From Hofstenia miamia (lineage: Eukaryota; Xenacoelomorpha; Acoela): a stretch of DNA of 64,000 nucleotides. The number at the start of each line of letters is the position of its first letter. The first letter of the stretch is position 1. Shown one piece after another: positions 10,761 through 23,037 of this stretch. The position numbers and the translations under genes were made by a program. The notes beneath the pieces were generated by a model. It did not search any database. It was not told where the DNA came from and worked only from the letters and a program-made list of their open reading frames with translations. The stretch lies in assembly GCA_004352715.1 (NCBI GenBank), contig SCFE01000010.1, positions 2,672,857 to 2,736,856 on the forward strand, in the 5' to 3' direction.

Positions 10761-13739
10761 ATAAAGAATACCGCATATAAATTTGTTTTAAAGCAAAAAT
10801 GTGTATGATAGAGAGTTAATTCAAAAATGTATATATAAAATAAAATATGGAATAAGTATATGATGTATCCCATTATTCTTTGTGGAGATGCATTTGAAAT
10901 CATTAGCACAGTTCCCTTTGCTATTTAAGTAGCTTCGATTCAGAGAGTTGATTAGTCATAAATTTGATCTTTTAACATTTAAATGAAAATGCACTTGAAT
11001 TTCCTCCTCCAAAAACCATTACCGCCTCCAATCTCTGGTGTGTCAAGGTGATTAGTTGACAATTTGCTCTGGTCTTTTACACTTTGGAAATGGTAATTCG
11101 ACACGTCTAAAACATTTGTCTCTACACTGTGTGATGGGGTGACTCAACAATTCTTAAGGAGAATGCATCTCTTTTGATTTCCATCTGCTAAAATTAACTG
11201 ATTCAGTTTACACAATAATTGTAAAAAAACATGTAAGGTCACACACACTGGCACGAAATAATCAAAGTCATATTTAGAATAATTCCTATTTTTACTAATG
11301 CAGGTAATAAAACACTCAAGAAAGCAAAATAAAAAAATGTGATAGTAGAGTACATGATAAAAATAAATGAAGAAACACGAATTATTTTCCCTGACCCAGT
11401 GTGTTGATTAGTTACAAATTAGATAAATTATTAATACTATGCAAATATAAATTGGTTCAGGCTAACCACACTAATATTTTTGAGATAAAGCCATTTCATT
11501 GATTCCATAGCAGTCTGCTAACATTAATAGTAGTGTGCACTGATATGAAATAATCAACTACATGGTTAGATAGTAGAGGCGGATAAATATACATGTTTCA
11601 CTTATAATGATGGTAATCATTAACAAAACATTTACGAAAAAATTTGAGAGCTAGAAACCACTAAGAAATTTTGCAAAACAAGTACAAAGCAATAATATAT
11701 CTCCTGAAAAAAACGAAAATCAATGGATAATTCGTAGTTTCAGTAAGTTTTTAGTTTCAAAATTGTACATGCGTGAACCAAGTTATATGATAAATATTTT
11801 GTATTAATCAAAAGCAAGACGTTTTACAAAGAATTTGAGTTCTAGAACAGTTAATAATTCATTATGTAAAATTAGACACATGTGATTAAAACTAAATACT
11901 TGATAAACCAATAACGCATACAATTTCATTTAAAGCAAAAAAACGTGTCTGATGGAAAGAGAAAAATACATCAATGTATATAGCCAGTGAAAACAAAAGG
12001 TGGAAAAAGTATGTGACATACCCTGTAATTTGTGTGCAAATGCATTTGAAATCACCAGTCCAAAATGCAATGTCTCTAATTGAGTCATTATTATTCACCA
12101 TCTAATATTTGACATGTTTCCACTGTATTGTATAATTGCCATAGAAATGAGAATATGCTTTTCCACATGATTCACCATTCTTCTAGCAGGTATACTACTA
12201 CACACACCCGATTTCCCTGTCTATAGATATGAATTCTGCTCATCAAATTAGTCATAATTCCATGTTGAGACCATCTATATGTACAAATGCCTTTAAATAG
12301 TATGTTATTCACACATAAAAAATATGGGCGCATGGTATTTAAAAGATAGATTGACAAGAATTTTGAGAAAATTACAAACTAACAATTTATAGGTTAATAT
12401 GTTGAAAAACATTGTCTTTAAAAAATCGCTTAACTGTGGGTAAACTTTACCATGACTTGAAAATTTATGCACATTCAGCTAATAATACCATGCAAATGTC
12501 AAGTGTTAGATCGAATATTGCATAAAAATACGATTTTTTATAAGTATTACAAGCTAGTACAAACATGAAAGCAAAATTCGAGGATCGAATGCATACCAAT
12601 GTTTACATTCGAAGATGTATTTGAAATCTAAGCTGTTTAAAAACGTTATGTCACCATTTATTGATTGTAAATAGAAAACTTAATAAGTGCTCGGCAAATA
12701 AATTCACCCAAACATTGCTACACGTTACCGAGTGTTGAATAAAGACCCAATTTTAAAATGTATATTCACTAAAATTCAATAATAAGCATACCTATTTGAA
12801 GAAGCAGGTTGGAATGAAAGAACCATTTTCACATCTGAGCGTAAACATGGATAGATATTGACGGAGCCTTCATTATATTTCAACAGAATAATCATGATTC
12901 TAGTCCATCTCTAACGTGATATAAAAGAAATAGATTTTCTAAAATGAACCATGTCACTGATAATGTAAAAATAAAAATCAAAACATGACTATTTTCAAAT
13001 TCAATATATATGACTCATTAAATAGAAACAAAGAACTTTAAAAATGCAATATTATTTTATTAATTATTTACTGAATATTTTAACCGAATCTTTTCTCAAT
13101 GTACTAATTTGAGATATGTTGTTTTGCGATTATAAAATCCCCATGGAAACTAGAACATGTCATTTTTTGTACAAAATTCTTTAAAAAATAAATAAATAGA
13201 CTATTTCAGCTAATGATGCAATCTACTTAATCCAATATTTAGAATAATTAAACAAAGTTAGCATGATAATCGCTTATTGAAATATAACATGATTTACACT
13301 TTTGAATAAATTACCATACAATCTCCATAAAAATTGAACAGTGTTTTTCTTTACTTGGGAATTTTTGCGTCTTCCCTTATAAATTATCATGCATTGTAAA
13401 AAAGTTAACAAATCTCCACATGCATCGTTCACAAGAATATTTTTTATATTGTTTCTTAAGTTCAGTTGTTTTAAGCCAATATTAAGAAACCAACCAGATA
13501 ACTTCTTTGTTTTACCATCATTTTGCTCAAATTTATACACTTAATATTCATGCAGAGTTCATTTTTTTGTAACAATTGATTGTGATCATAGCGGTTTTTG
13601 AATATTTATTCATTAAATATATAATTCCATGCCTAAAATTTACCATGAACTTTCCTCTTTTTGCAATGAATGGCTGACATCCAAACAGGTTTTTGTAGTT
13701 AGTGAATTATTAAATTTTTAATTAAATTTTTATTCAATT

Positions 13740-14585
13740 ATCTCTTTCCATTGTACACGTTTTTGCTTTAAAGCAAATTTATATGCGTTATTGTTTTATC
13801 AAGTATTTTGTCTTAATTGCATTTTTTCAATTTCTTTAACTTGCAATTATTTATATGTAATCATTTTTAACTGTCAACTAAATTAGGCGTATTGAATTTA
13901 TTAGCTGTTTCTAGAACTCAAATTTTTTGTCAGCATTTTGCTTTTGATTAATATTTAGGCGGAGCATAGCATGGAATTGTGACTAATTTGGCGATACAAA
14001 ACAATGGAATAGTGGAAAGCCATGTAACGCACACAGCCACATAAAACCACATAAATCAAAATAAAGCTGAAAAAGGTGTGTAAGTCGACAAAAGATGTAA
14101 CAATCTGCAAGCGTGTATACTCTTCTAAAATGTAATTAAACCACAAAGAATCACTGAAAAGAAGATCGTCATGTAAAAATCAACAAAAGATGTAATAGTC
14201 TACAACTTGTAAAGTCATGAAAAACCTTTGAGTTTTTGTTATGAAGACTCATATTAAGCAGAATGGCTTACATTTTTACAAATTATATAGAATTTGTGCG
14301 CGATCAACATCATTAGAAATATTATTGAACTTCATTGCTCAGAGTCATCGTGTAATGTGCGCTTTTACATTTAGTACAATTTATACACAATTGCTAAAGA
14401 AGTTGTTGTTTTTTTACCTCTTGCATATTTGCTTTGATCAATATTAATGCGCTTAGAAACATGCTCTAATACAAATAACACATCATTTTTCAATTTTTTT
14501 TCATTTTGAAATATTTGGGGTTTGGATCTATTAATTATTTTCTTTGAAGCATAGTGTTGCATGTTTAAACATTGTTACAACAAAT
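13740..14585 (-). repeat. Right long inverted arm of the 9.2-14.6 kb element
   Basis: Inverted match to the left arm, shorter because it lacks the ~480-bp block present at 9600-10080. The motif GCTTTAAAGCAAA near 13768 and its inverse near 10705 and 10785 belong to the repeated arm module. Confidence 0.72.
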
Positions 14586-14689
14586 ACGCCTTAAGTGAAA
14601 CCTGGCATTAAAAATATTAGTTTGCCTAAATTCTAAAAATCTAAAATAAAAACTTTGTCAAAAAATTAATTTGTTCAATTTAATTTTGT

Positions 14690-14853
14690 CGAAAATATTT
14701 GGTCTGCAGGCAAGCCAGCTGCACTAGACTGTCATCTCACTGCTGCAAACTTCAACTATTTCAAATGCGGTATCCAATGCATGCCTGGTCTCTAGGAGTA
14801 GCTGAAGATTTTTCAAGTTTTCAAAACATTTTACATTTGTGCCCTTGGCCTTA
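14690..14853 (+). pseudogene. Non-LTR retrotransposon C-terminal fragment
   Basis: Translates as GKPAALDCHLTAANFNY, matching the GKPAALDV stretch common in the C-terminal part of this class of retrotransposon protein. It continues the element interrupted at 9231 and is in turn interrupted at 14854. Confidence 0.65.
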
Positions 14854-16095
14854 AGGTGCGTTCAAACGAGAACCTTTTGATGTATATCATTTGATATACG
14901 TCCAAAAGATGCTCGTCTGAACGCACATCGTTCAAATTGACGAACAAACAGCTTGCATCTTTTTGACGTAGTTCAAAAGATTTTCGTCTGAACGCACATT
15001 ATTCATTTGAACGATCAGTAATTAACGACTTTGTATTGAGGGCAGATTGTCTCAAGTAGCCGTAAGTCTTAAAATACGAGGATGTTGAAGTTCAACAATT
15101 TTAACTTCAAAATGAACCCTGACGATATTGAATTCTAAATAAAGGCAGTTATTCTTTTCAATGAAACAATATTAATTTTTCACAAATTATGCTACTGAAT
15201 TGTCAATATATTTTACATGCGTGTAGAACAACAATTCCTACTTTTATTGAAATTTAATTATATTAATCAGTTGTATAATTACATGAAACAAGTAATTTCG
15301 TTTGTTTGAACTATCAGTAATTAACTACTTGTTCTTGTTAGCAATATTATATAAATTAACATTTTTTAAATAAAAAATTTAGCCTCCGTGATTTATAATA
15401 TATCATCAAAATGGTAATTGCATAGCTATGTTATTTATAGTAACAATCCAGTATAATTAGAAAACACGAATCAATAGAGTTGCCAAACTTGTATGGATAT
15501 CACCTAAATTGGAATCAATTAATCGAAAATATCAAGTAATTCTACCTGTTGCAATGAACCTGATGAATAATGCTAGCCGTGTCTCGGGATTCTGATGGGC
15601 ATACGCATTACCGTCGTTTGCTTATTAATATATGGACCCACCCTTTGAATTAACAATTCAAGCGTTGGGGCATCCATTCTTAGAAAATTTTTATATAAAA
15701 GAGGATCCTCAATTTTTAACTTCGAAAGCAAGTGTGTTGCCCCAAGGTGGTGGCGTAAAAGAAATCTTCTACTCCATCATCTTCTTTTCGGTTTTTGAGT
15801 TTTAACATGCTGAATTATTTGCCAAAGCTTAGAATTCTTTTTTCTTTCATTTCCATATTTTAATAATAATGAAACAATATCTATAGAATTGAACATCCAA
15901 TCAAATTTGTTTTTAATTTTAATGTTTTGAATCAGTAATTGATGTGTTGATTATAAATTTCCCAGTTGTAGAAAAACGCAATTCCTGTTAAACTTAATTG
16001 CTGAATAAACAAGTGGCCGTGCATCAAAAGGATGCTCGTCTGAACGCACTTTCATCAAAAGATGCGCATCAAAAGGTTCTCGTCTGAACGCACTT
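14854..16095. mobile_element. Harbinger-like non-autonomous element with TTA target duplication
   Basis: 1242 bp. The left end AGGTGCGTTCAAACGAG and the inverted right end agree at 27 of 29 positions, and TTA flanks both ends (14851-14853, 16096-16098). Three-bp TTA/TAA duplications are typical of PIF/Harbinger. Removing the element and one TTA restores the retrotransposon frame PLALETIGGF. Subterminal GAACGCAC repeats occur at both ends. A 58-codon open frame beginning near 15631 (MDPPFELTIQ) is unrecognised. Confidence 0.8.
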
Positions 16096-16330
16096 TTAGA
16101 AACAATAGGGGGCTTCTCAACTACTTCAATTAAGACTTTTCGGAAGCTGGCCCTGAGTCCCGCCTTGCTGAATCACAGAAAATTCACAATAGAGATGTGA
16201 CTACTGCTCCCTTTAGATTTTTACAGTCTCAATTGTGCTAATGAAAAGCAATGCTAATATCATCCTAGCAAGATCTCTAGATCCTCATCACTAGATCGAA
16301 ATAAAGAATGCTGTAAATCGTTTTAAGTTA
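16096..16330 (+). pseudogene. Non-LTR retrotransposon 3' coding remnant
   Basis: ETIGGFSTTSIKTFRKLA is followed, with stops, by TTAPFRFLQSQLC, resembling the C-terminal end of the same retrotransposon protein. Repeated in the duplicated copy at about 18610-18850. Confidence 0.5.
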
Positions 16331-17420
16331 ATTGTGTGAATTTGTTGATAATTTTTCTTAATCATTTTAAAAAGTAAATATGAATCGAATATTTTTGTAT
16401 CCAGATTAATTTTATAAATTTAGTGTTAATAGTAACTATATAATTTGATTTTGTAAATGTGTAGATGATTTTGAATGATTGTAATTATAATTTAAAAAAA
16501 CATCATTTTCTTATTGTGTCAACGATCATAAAACGGGCCAACCGGATTTCAGCTAGGCATGGGCCACAATTTTCACCCATTGTCAATTTATATTTGAAAT
16601 AGATTGCTTCTTTTATCTGCAATTGTCCACTCACAAAAAGCAAATCCGTTTCTGATTGGTGTGACTTTGATTATGAGTGGAAATATATAATTGCTCTGCC
16701 AAAACTCCAACAAATTCATTTCTTTGCTTATTTGTAAGCTTTGTAGTCATCTAATTCTTAAAATTGTCATCAACTATAATTATAATATATTTATAGTTTA
16801 AATAGTTGAATTTCGTATGGTATTACCGCCCTTTAATTGTATTATGTCCAAATCCAAAAATAAAAATTTTGCAATGTTACTATACATTGAGAATTGAAGT
16901 TGTTTCAAACAACAAAGCTTCAATATGAATTATAAAATAATTATAATATACTACTATTAGTATGCTAATTAGTGGTTCAACCACGCGGATTTTGTCAACA
17001 GAATGCCTTTTCTCTCAAATCTTTTCACATAGTTACTTTGTTTCAAAGCCGTCTTAAAAGACTGCTGTGTTTACATAATTCAAAATGAATACTTTGACAT
17101 TGAGTCGGCTCTATCATGATGAAGAACATAATATAATGTTAGGTGTATGGTTTGGGGTAAGATTAGAGTTAGGGTACAATTTAGCTTAAAGTTAATGATG
17201 TGTTTAGAGTAATGTCTTGGGTTAGGGCAAGGGCGGATACAGAGGGGGTCCGGGCCCCCTCATAATAAGAAAAATTTATAGAAATTATGCAATACTAACT
17301 ACAAATGAAAATTCCGTAGCCCTATCAAAAGGGGTGAGTAGGAAGAATGAATGTTTTGATAAATTGCAAATGTGTATAATACATGTAGAATGACAGTTAG
17401 CTTTAGGCATATGCAATAAC
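16331..17420. other. No gene recognised (within duplicated block)
   Basis: AT-rich. A GGGTCCGGGCCCCC patch near 17246 follows CAAGGGCGGATACAG and resembles a transposon end, but no partner was found. The same sequence recurs at about 18855-19938. Confidence 0.4.
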
Positions 17421-17833
17421 CAAGGACATACTAAATATACCAGGACGAGACAATAGTAATATGAGTGGTCGAAAAATGAGTGGGCTGATAATAAACTTCA
17501 AATTACGTAGAATTAGTACATAGTATGATAGTGTTTGGATGTAACAAATTTGTACAACCTTCCTTTCATAACAGTATGATCTAATTTTAACTAAAAAATC
17601 ACGCTATATACAATTTTTTTCAACTAAAACATTTTCAACAAACACTAGGAAAATTTCTCTTTCTTCGATTCACAGAAGCATTTTGAGTAGATCTGCGTGC
17701 CAAATTTGTTCGAGAAACAAGACCTTTGAAGGAAATATTAGCTAGGCGTTTCGAAACAGAAATATGTGATGAAAATTAAAAGAAATATGAATCATAAAGG
17801 CAACTAAACGCATGAACACAGCAAGTTGAACAA
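17421..17833 (-). mobile_element. Truncated P-element left end (duplicate copy)
   Basis: Identical in content to the first ~413 bp of the P element at 19939-22012, including the inverted repeat and the preceding GCAATAAC. Cut off at the N at 17834. Confidence 0.85.
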
Positions 17834-17834
17834 N

Positions 17835-18021
17835 TTGTTCTTGTTAGCAATATTATATAAATTAACATTTTTTAAATAAAAAATTTAGCCTCCGTGATTT
17901 ATAATATATCATCAAAATGTTTGTTGATAATTTTTCTTAATCATTTTAAAAAGTAAATATGAATCGAATATTTTTGTATCCAGATTAATTTTATAAATTT
18001 AGTGTTAATAGTAACTATATA
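17835..18021. repeat. Mosaic of duplicated segments after the single-N join
   Basis: 17835-17919 copies 15329-15413; 17920-18021 copies 16341-16442. It then jumps back to the 15505 sequence. This stitched order fits a misassembled contig end. Confidence 0.8.
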
Positions 18022-20357
18022 TAAATTGGAATCAATTAATCGAAAATATCAAGTAATTCTACCTGTTGCAATGAACCTGATGAATAATGCTAGCCGTGTC
18101 TCGGGATTCTGATGGGCATACGCATTACCGTCGTTTGCTTATTAATATATGGACCCACCCTTTGAATTAACAATTCAAGCGTTGGGGCATCCATTCTTAG
18201 AAAATTTTTATATAAAAGAGGATCCTCAATTTTTAACTTCGAAAGCAAGTGTGTTGCCCCAAGGTGGTGGCGTAAAAGAAATCTTCTACTCCATCATCTT
18301 CTTTTCGGTTTTTGAGTTTTAACATGCTGAATTATTTGCCAAAGCTTAGAATTCTTTTTTCTTTCATTTCCATATTTTAATAATAATGAAACAATATCTA
18401 TAGAATTGAACATCCAATCAAATTTGTTTTTAATTTTAATGTTTTGAATCAGTAATTGATGTGTTGATTATAAATTTCCCAGTTGTAGAAAAACGCAATT
18501 CCTGTTAAACTTAATTTGCTGAATAAACAAGTGGCCGTGCATCAAAAGGATGCTCGTCTGAACGCACTTTCATCAAAAGATGCGCATCAAAAGGTTCTCG
18601 TCTGAACGCACTTTTAGAAACAATAGGGGGCTTCTCAACTACTTCAATTAAGACTTTTCGGAAGCTGGCCCTGAGTCCCGCCTTGCTGAATCACAGAAAA
18701 TTCACAATAGAGATGTGACTACTGCTCCCTTTAGATTTTTACAGTCTCAATTGTGCTAATGAAAAGCAATGCTAATATCATCCTAGCAAGATCTCTAGAT
18801 CCTCATCACTAGATCGAAATAAAGAATGCTGTAAATCGTTTTAAGTTAATTGTGTGAATTTGTTGATAATTTTTCTTAATCATTTTAAAAAGTAAATATG
18901 AATCGAATATTTTTGTATCCAGATTAATTTTATAAATTTAGTGTTAATAGTAACTATATAATTTGATTTTGTAAATGTGTAGATGATTTTGAATGATTGT
19001 AATTATAATTTAAAAAAACATCATTTTCTTATTGTGTCAACGATCATAAAACGGGCCAACCGGATTTCAGCTAGGCATGGGCCACAATTTTCACCCATTG
19101 TCAATTTATATTTGAAATAGATTGCTTCTTTTATCTGCAATTGTCCACTCACAAAAAGCAAATCCGTTTCTGATTGGTGTGACTTTGATTATGAGTGGAA
19201 ATATATAATTGCTCTGCCAAAACTCCAACAAATTCATTTCTTTGCTTATTTGTAAGCTTTGTAGTCATCTAATTCTTAAAATTGTCATCAACTATAATTA
19301 TAATATATTTATAGTTTAAATAGTTGAATTTCGTATGGTATTACCGCCCTTTAATTGTATTATGTCCAAATCCAAAAATAAAAATTTTGCAATGTTACTA
19401 TACATTGAGAATTGAAGTTGTTTCAAACAACAAAGCTTCAATATGAATTATAAAATAATTATAATATACTACTATTAGTATGCTAATTAGTGGTTCAACC
19501 ACGCGGATTTTGTCAACAGAATGCCTTTTCTCTCAAATCTTTTCACATAGTTACTTTGTTTCAAAGCCTTCTTAAAAGACTGCTGTGTTTACATAATTCA
19601 AAATGAATACTTTGACATTGAGTCGGCTCTATCATGATGAAGAACATAATATAATGTTAGGTGTATGGTTTGGGGTAAGATTAGAGTTAGGGTACAATTT
19701 AGCTTAAAGTTAATGATGTGTTTAGAGTAATGTCTTGGGTTAGGGCAAGGGCGGATACAGAGGGGGTCCGGGCCCCCTCATAATAAGAAAAATTTATAGA
19801 AATTATGCAATACTAACTACAAATGAAAATTCCGTAGCCCTATCAAAAGGGGTGAGTAGGAAGAATGAATGTTTTGATAAATTGCAAATGTGTATAATAC
19901 ATGTAGAATGACAGTTAGCTTTAGGCATATGCAATAACCAAGGACATACTAAATATACCAGGACGAGACAATAGTAATATGAGTGGTCGAAAAATGAGTG
20001 GGCTGATAATAAACTTCAAATTACGTAGAATTAGTACATACATGTAGTATGATAGTGTTTGGATGTAACAAATTTGTACAACCTTCCTTTCATAACAGTA
20101 TGATCTAATTTTAACTAAAAAATCACGCTATATACAATTTTTTTCAACTAAAACATTTTCAACAAGCACTAGCAAATTTTCTCTTTCTTCGATTCACAGA
20201 AGCATTTTGAGTAGATCTGCGTGCCAAATTTGTTCGAGAAACAAGACCTTTGAAGGAAATATTAGCTAGGCGTTTCGAAACAGAAATATGTGATGAAAAT
20301 TAAAAGAAATATGAATCATAAAGGCAACTAAACGCATGAACACAGCAAGTTGAACAA
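18022..20357. repeat. Direct duplication, copy 2
   Basis: Second copy of 15505-17833, continuous with the complete P element. It includes repeats of the right part of the Harbinger-like element, with the TIR at about 18585-18613. Confidence 0.9.
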
Positions 20358-22012
20358 ATAGGCTTTACTATCTTGAAGTAGAGGTAACAATACTGACAAA
20401 ATGTCAATAATTCGAAACTAGGAATACGCAATTTTCCATTTGATACCTGTTGTGTAAAGTAACAAAAAACTTCATTACTCATGGAATCTCCAACTGCGAA
20501 ATTCTCCTTAAATGATATGTAACCACCCACGTAAACTAGAGTACTTATCTCAGAAGTTGTAAGAGATTCGGTTTTGCCAATTACTGGCTGAATGACTTGG
20601 GGATTACAATCAATGGTACATTTCTCTGGGCGTTGAAAAAGAATTTCATTAGCAGATATTTCCAATTTGCTTAACAATGTTAGTCTAAGAAGTTTTACAC
20701 TTGAAAGAACTTGACCTAGATCAATGTAATAAGATCCCCCACTCATTTGACGGATGCATTCAAATTCTCCTTCTAGACGATCAGATTGAAATTTGGCGTT
20801 TAACGCATAAGAGAACTCTAATTTATCCATCAGATAAGTTGCGAGTGCAGGAATACAGTTCAGTGTGTGCCATAAAGCAAGAGCAGTATCCTAGATATAT
20901 ATGAAAGTTTACATTAAGCGTACGTGTAAATTAAATATAAAAAAGAAATTCATATATAATATTTCAATAAATTCTCACCTTAGTAAAACATTTGTATCTT
21001 GATGAATTCTGAGTATCAAGTATGGCTTTACCTAAATCCTTGAGGAATTGTAAACGTGGATCGTCCTTGGACCGAATAACAGCTGCAATGGGATTGTTAA
21101 AACGTAAGGATGAACTTTCTGCTTTAACATTTAAAATTGTCCACATTTCATAAAAAAGGTTTACAAAATCTGCAGTTTCGTTAAAGCCATCCTGCCGTAG
21201 TGCTGCTACTGTCTTGGAATTAAAAACTGATAATGCTAATTTAGTATTCTGTCTTTCCAGATATTTTGGCGATAACACCTTTTCGGTCAATGGAGTACGA
21301 GTTATTATTGATTCATTGGCTAAGTCATTATTTAATACGGTTCTCAAATCTTGCCATACAGCCTAAAAACATTTCCACAGAAATCAGTAAATGAAACAAT
21401 GACATCTTGATTTATTGAAATCGTGTATTTCATCAGGAATTACATTACGGACATTTAGTGAAATTTTGCGATCTTCAACATTTCGCGGAACCATTTTTTG
21501 TTTGCTTTGAAAAAGTGGACGGAAGCCTGAAAAGCGAAGGTGGTTCGTCAGGTAAACAATGTCCCTTTTTCTTTTTAAATTTAGCAATACTGGCCAATGC
21601 AATTCACAAACACCCATATTCTTCGTAGGCTCTTTAGGCAAAATGTTTGGTAACGCCATAATCCATTGGCTTCGTGTAAATTCGTCTGTAGGAAAACTGT
21701 AAATTGTAAATTTTTCATTGCATTGGGAGTCAAAATTTGACTTGCAATTACCTGCACTGCATTTCCGCACCATTGCGATGAATAAACTAAAACCACAACA
21801 GTTTGTTTACAAAGCTATAGCAATAACAATAACAAGATAAGACATTCTTATTCAATTAATCATCTCCACGAAAATATTAATTATTAATGGTAGGTTATAA
21901 AATAATTTTTTATCGCATAAATCAAGTTTATAATAATTTAGAAATCATCCCACTCATTTTTCGACCACTCATCTAACTATTGTCTCGTCCTGGTATATTT
22001 AGTATGTCCTGG
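19939..22012 (-). mobile_element. P-superfamily DNA transposon, internally deleted
   Basis: 2074 bp with ~65-bp terminal inverted repeats (left end CAAGGACATACTAAATATA) and exact 8-bp target duplications GCAATAAC at 19931-19938 and 22013-22020, as P elements make. Coding is on the minus strand (20300-21773): a THAP domain followed by C-terminal P-transposase sequence. Confidence 0.92.
20300..21773 (-). pseudogene. THAP-domain P-element transposase, catalytic region missing
   Basis: Cut-and-paste transposase of the P/THAP9 family. An ATG at 21773 starts a THAP zinc finger (CSAGNC, then FP...W, then a C-x2-H pair in CELHWP) of ~90 residues with a further ~40. After a short non-coding or frame-breaking stretch (about 21360-21410), frame resumes at 21358 with AVWQDLRTVLNN and runs to an intron at 20978-20891 (88 bp, GT-AG). 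The last exon includes LWHTLNCIPA, LEFSYALNAKFQSDRLEG and RQMSGGSYYI, all typical of the C-terminal part, ending at 20300. Total coding is roughly 450 residues, whereas full P/THAP9 proteins are roughly 750-900. The RNase-H-like core between THAP and the C-terminus appears deleted. The first intron's donor is weak and its phases do not match, so the product is probably not made as a single protein. Confidence 0.8.
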
Positions 22013-22020
22013 GCAATAAC

Positions 22021-22440
22021 AAAATCATGTATCAATCTAATGAAAAGTGAAATCACTGATATCTTCCTATTGAGAAAATAACAATGCTGCAGTATCTTGC
22101 TGTCTGTCTGAACAAACACTGAAATGAAGCCTGATATTCATGTTATCATAGTAAATCTTCTCAATTCTTCCAAATTAACATAAATATCATTTTTAATTTA
22201 TAGTTTCTTGCAAGAATACTGTTCATTTTCATCATCTCATGAATTGATTTGACTCTCTTCAATTTCTTCTTCAGTGTTGTACATTAGTATCTTTCTGATT
22301 AACTGTTCTCTCATATATATTTTTACATTTATTTTATTATTTAATGTTCTTTAAAATATAATTTATAGACAGGTTTATATTTTCTTTTGGAAGTGAATTG
22401 ACTGTTAATTAGGATTCCTTTCTTTTCTGTCGGTATATAT
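22021..22440. other. No gene recognised
   Basis: AT-rich flank between the P element and the next transposon remnant; nothing identifiable. Confidence 0.4.
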
Positions 22441-22790
22441 ATTACGGTGTTCCAGAAGTAATGAGCCCTACTAAATATCTTTGCTAATTATGAACCAATT
22501 TTAATAATTTTTTGCATAAATATATTTACACGCATAATTGATATTCTGTAAAACTTTTAGAGAAATCGAACAAAAGACACAAGATTTATATTCATTTGAA
22601 AAATAGTAAACATTAATGCTGCAACGCGGAAAACAAATAAGTTAATTTGGCGTGACATAATTTCCTCCGCACTCAATTACTCTTTCGCAATGTACTATGA
22701 GTTTGTCTAATTCATTTCTGTAAACCTCCACATCAATTTCTCTCATTATTTCAACATATTAAATCTGCAATCTTTTTATGTCTCTTCATA
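22441..22790 (-). mobile_element. Mariner-like element, 3' end fragment
   Basis: Begins at a TA-flanked end ACGGTGTTCCAGAAGTAATG. Inward on the minus strand is a short peptide ending ERVIECGGNYVTPN, resembling the C-terminal tail of IS630/mariner transposases (an Arg-rich helix followed by a short tail). Only the 3' end survives. Confidence 0.45.
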
Positions 22791-23037
22791 CAGGTGCGAT
22801 TTTAAAGAGGAACTATTCACAAACAAAGAAACATTTATAAAGCTCTATAAATGCAACTATGTTCTCTTTTAAAATTTTTTTATGCAAGAAACAGCGACAA
22901 CACTGCAATATTATTGTGATGAAATTCGGCGCCAATAAATATATTGCAATACACAGGGTTTTTTAAGGTTTCATCACAGGCGGTCCACTAATATAAAAAG
23001 GTCACTTTTAAGTACACAAAAAGGCACTTTTGATAAG

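Larger units (their letters stand above)
9245..14585. mobile_element. 5.3-kb element with long terminal inverted repeats, no transposase seen
   Basis: The ends ATTTGTTGTAACAATGTTTA at 9245 and its inverse ending at 14585 begin inverted arms that run far inward: left arm to about 10760, right arm back to about 13740. The left arm holds an extra ~480 bp (about 9600-10080). The inner sequence (10.9-13.7 kb) has no recognisable coding region but repeats part of the arm around 11630 and 11760-12000. It sits inside the non-LTR retrotransposon: GKPAALD, part of that element's C-terminal domain, resumes at 14708. Flanks 9232-9244 and 14586-14598 agree at 10 of 13 bases and may be a decayed target duplication. 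Superfamily unknown; foldback-like architecture. Confidence 0.75.
15505..17833. repeat. Direct duplication, copy 1
   Basis: Nearly identical to 18022-20357; I saw only a handful of substitutions and small indels, for example a 6-base insertion near 20042. It ends at a single N (17834), inside the left end of a P element. Probably an unmerged allele rather than a real tandem duplication. Confidence 0.9.

Noticed and set aside
17230-17300. GGGGGTCCGGGCCCCC patch as a possible regulatory or CpG site
   Set aside because: More likely a transposon terminus; no partner end found and no gene context.
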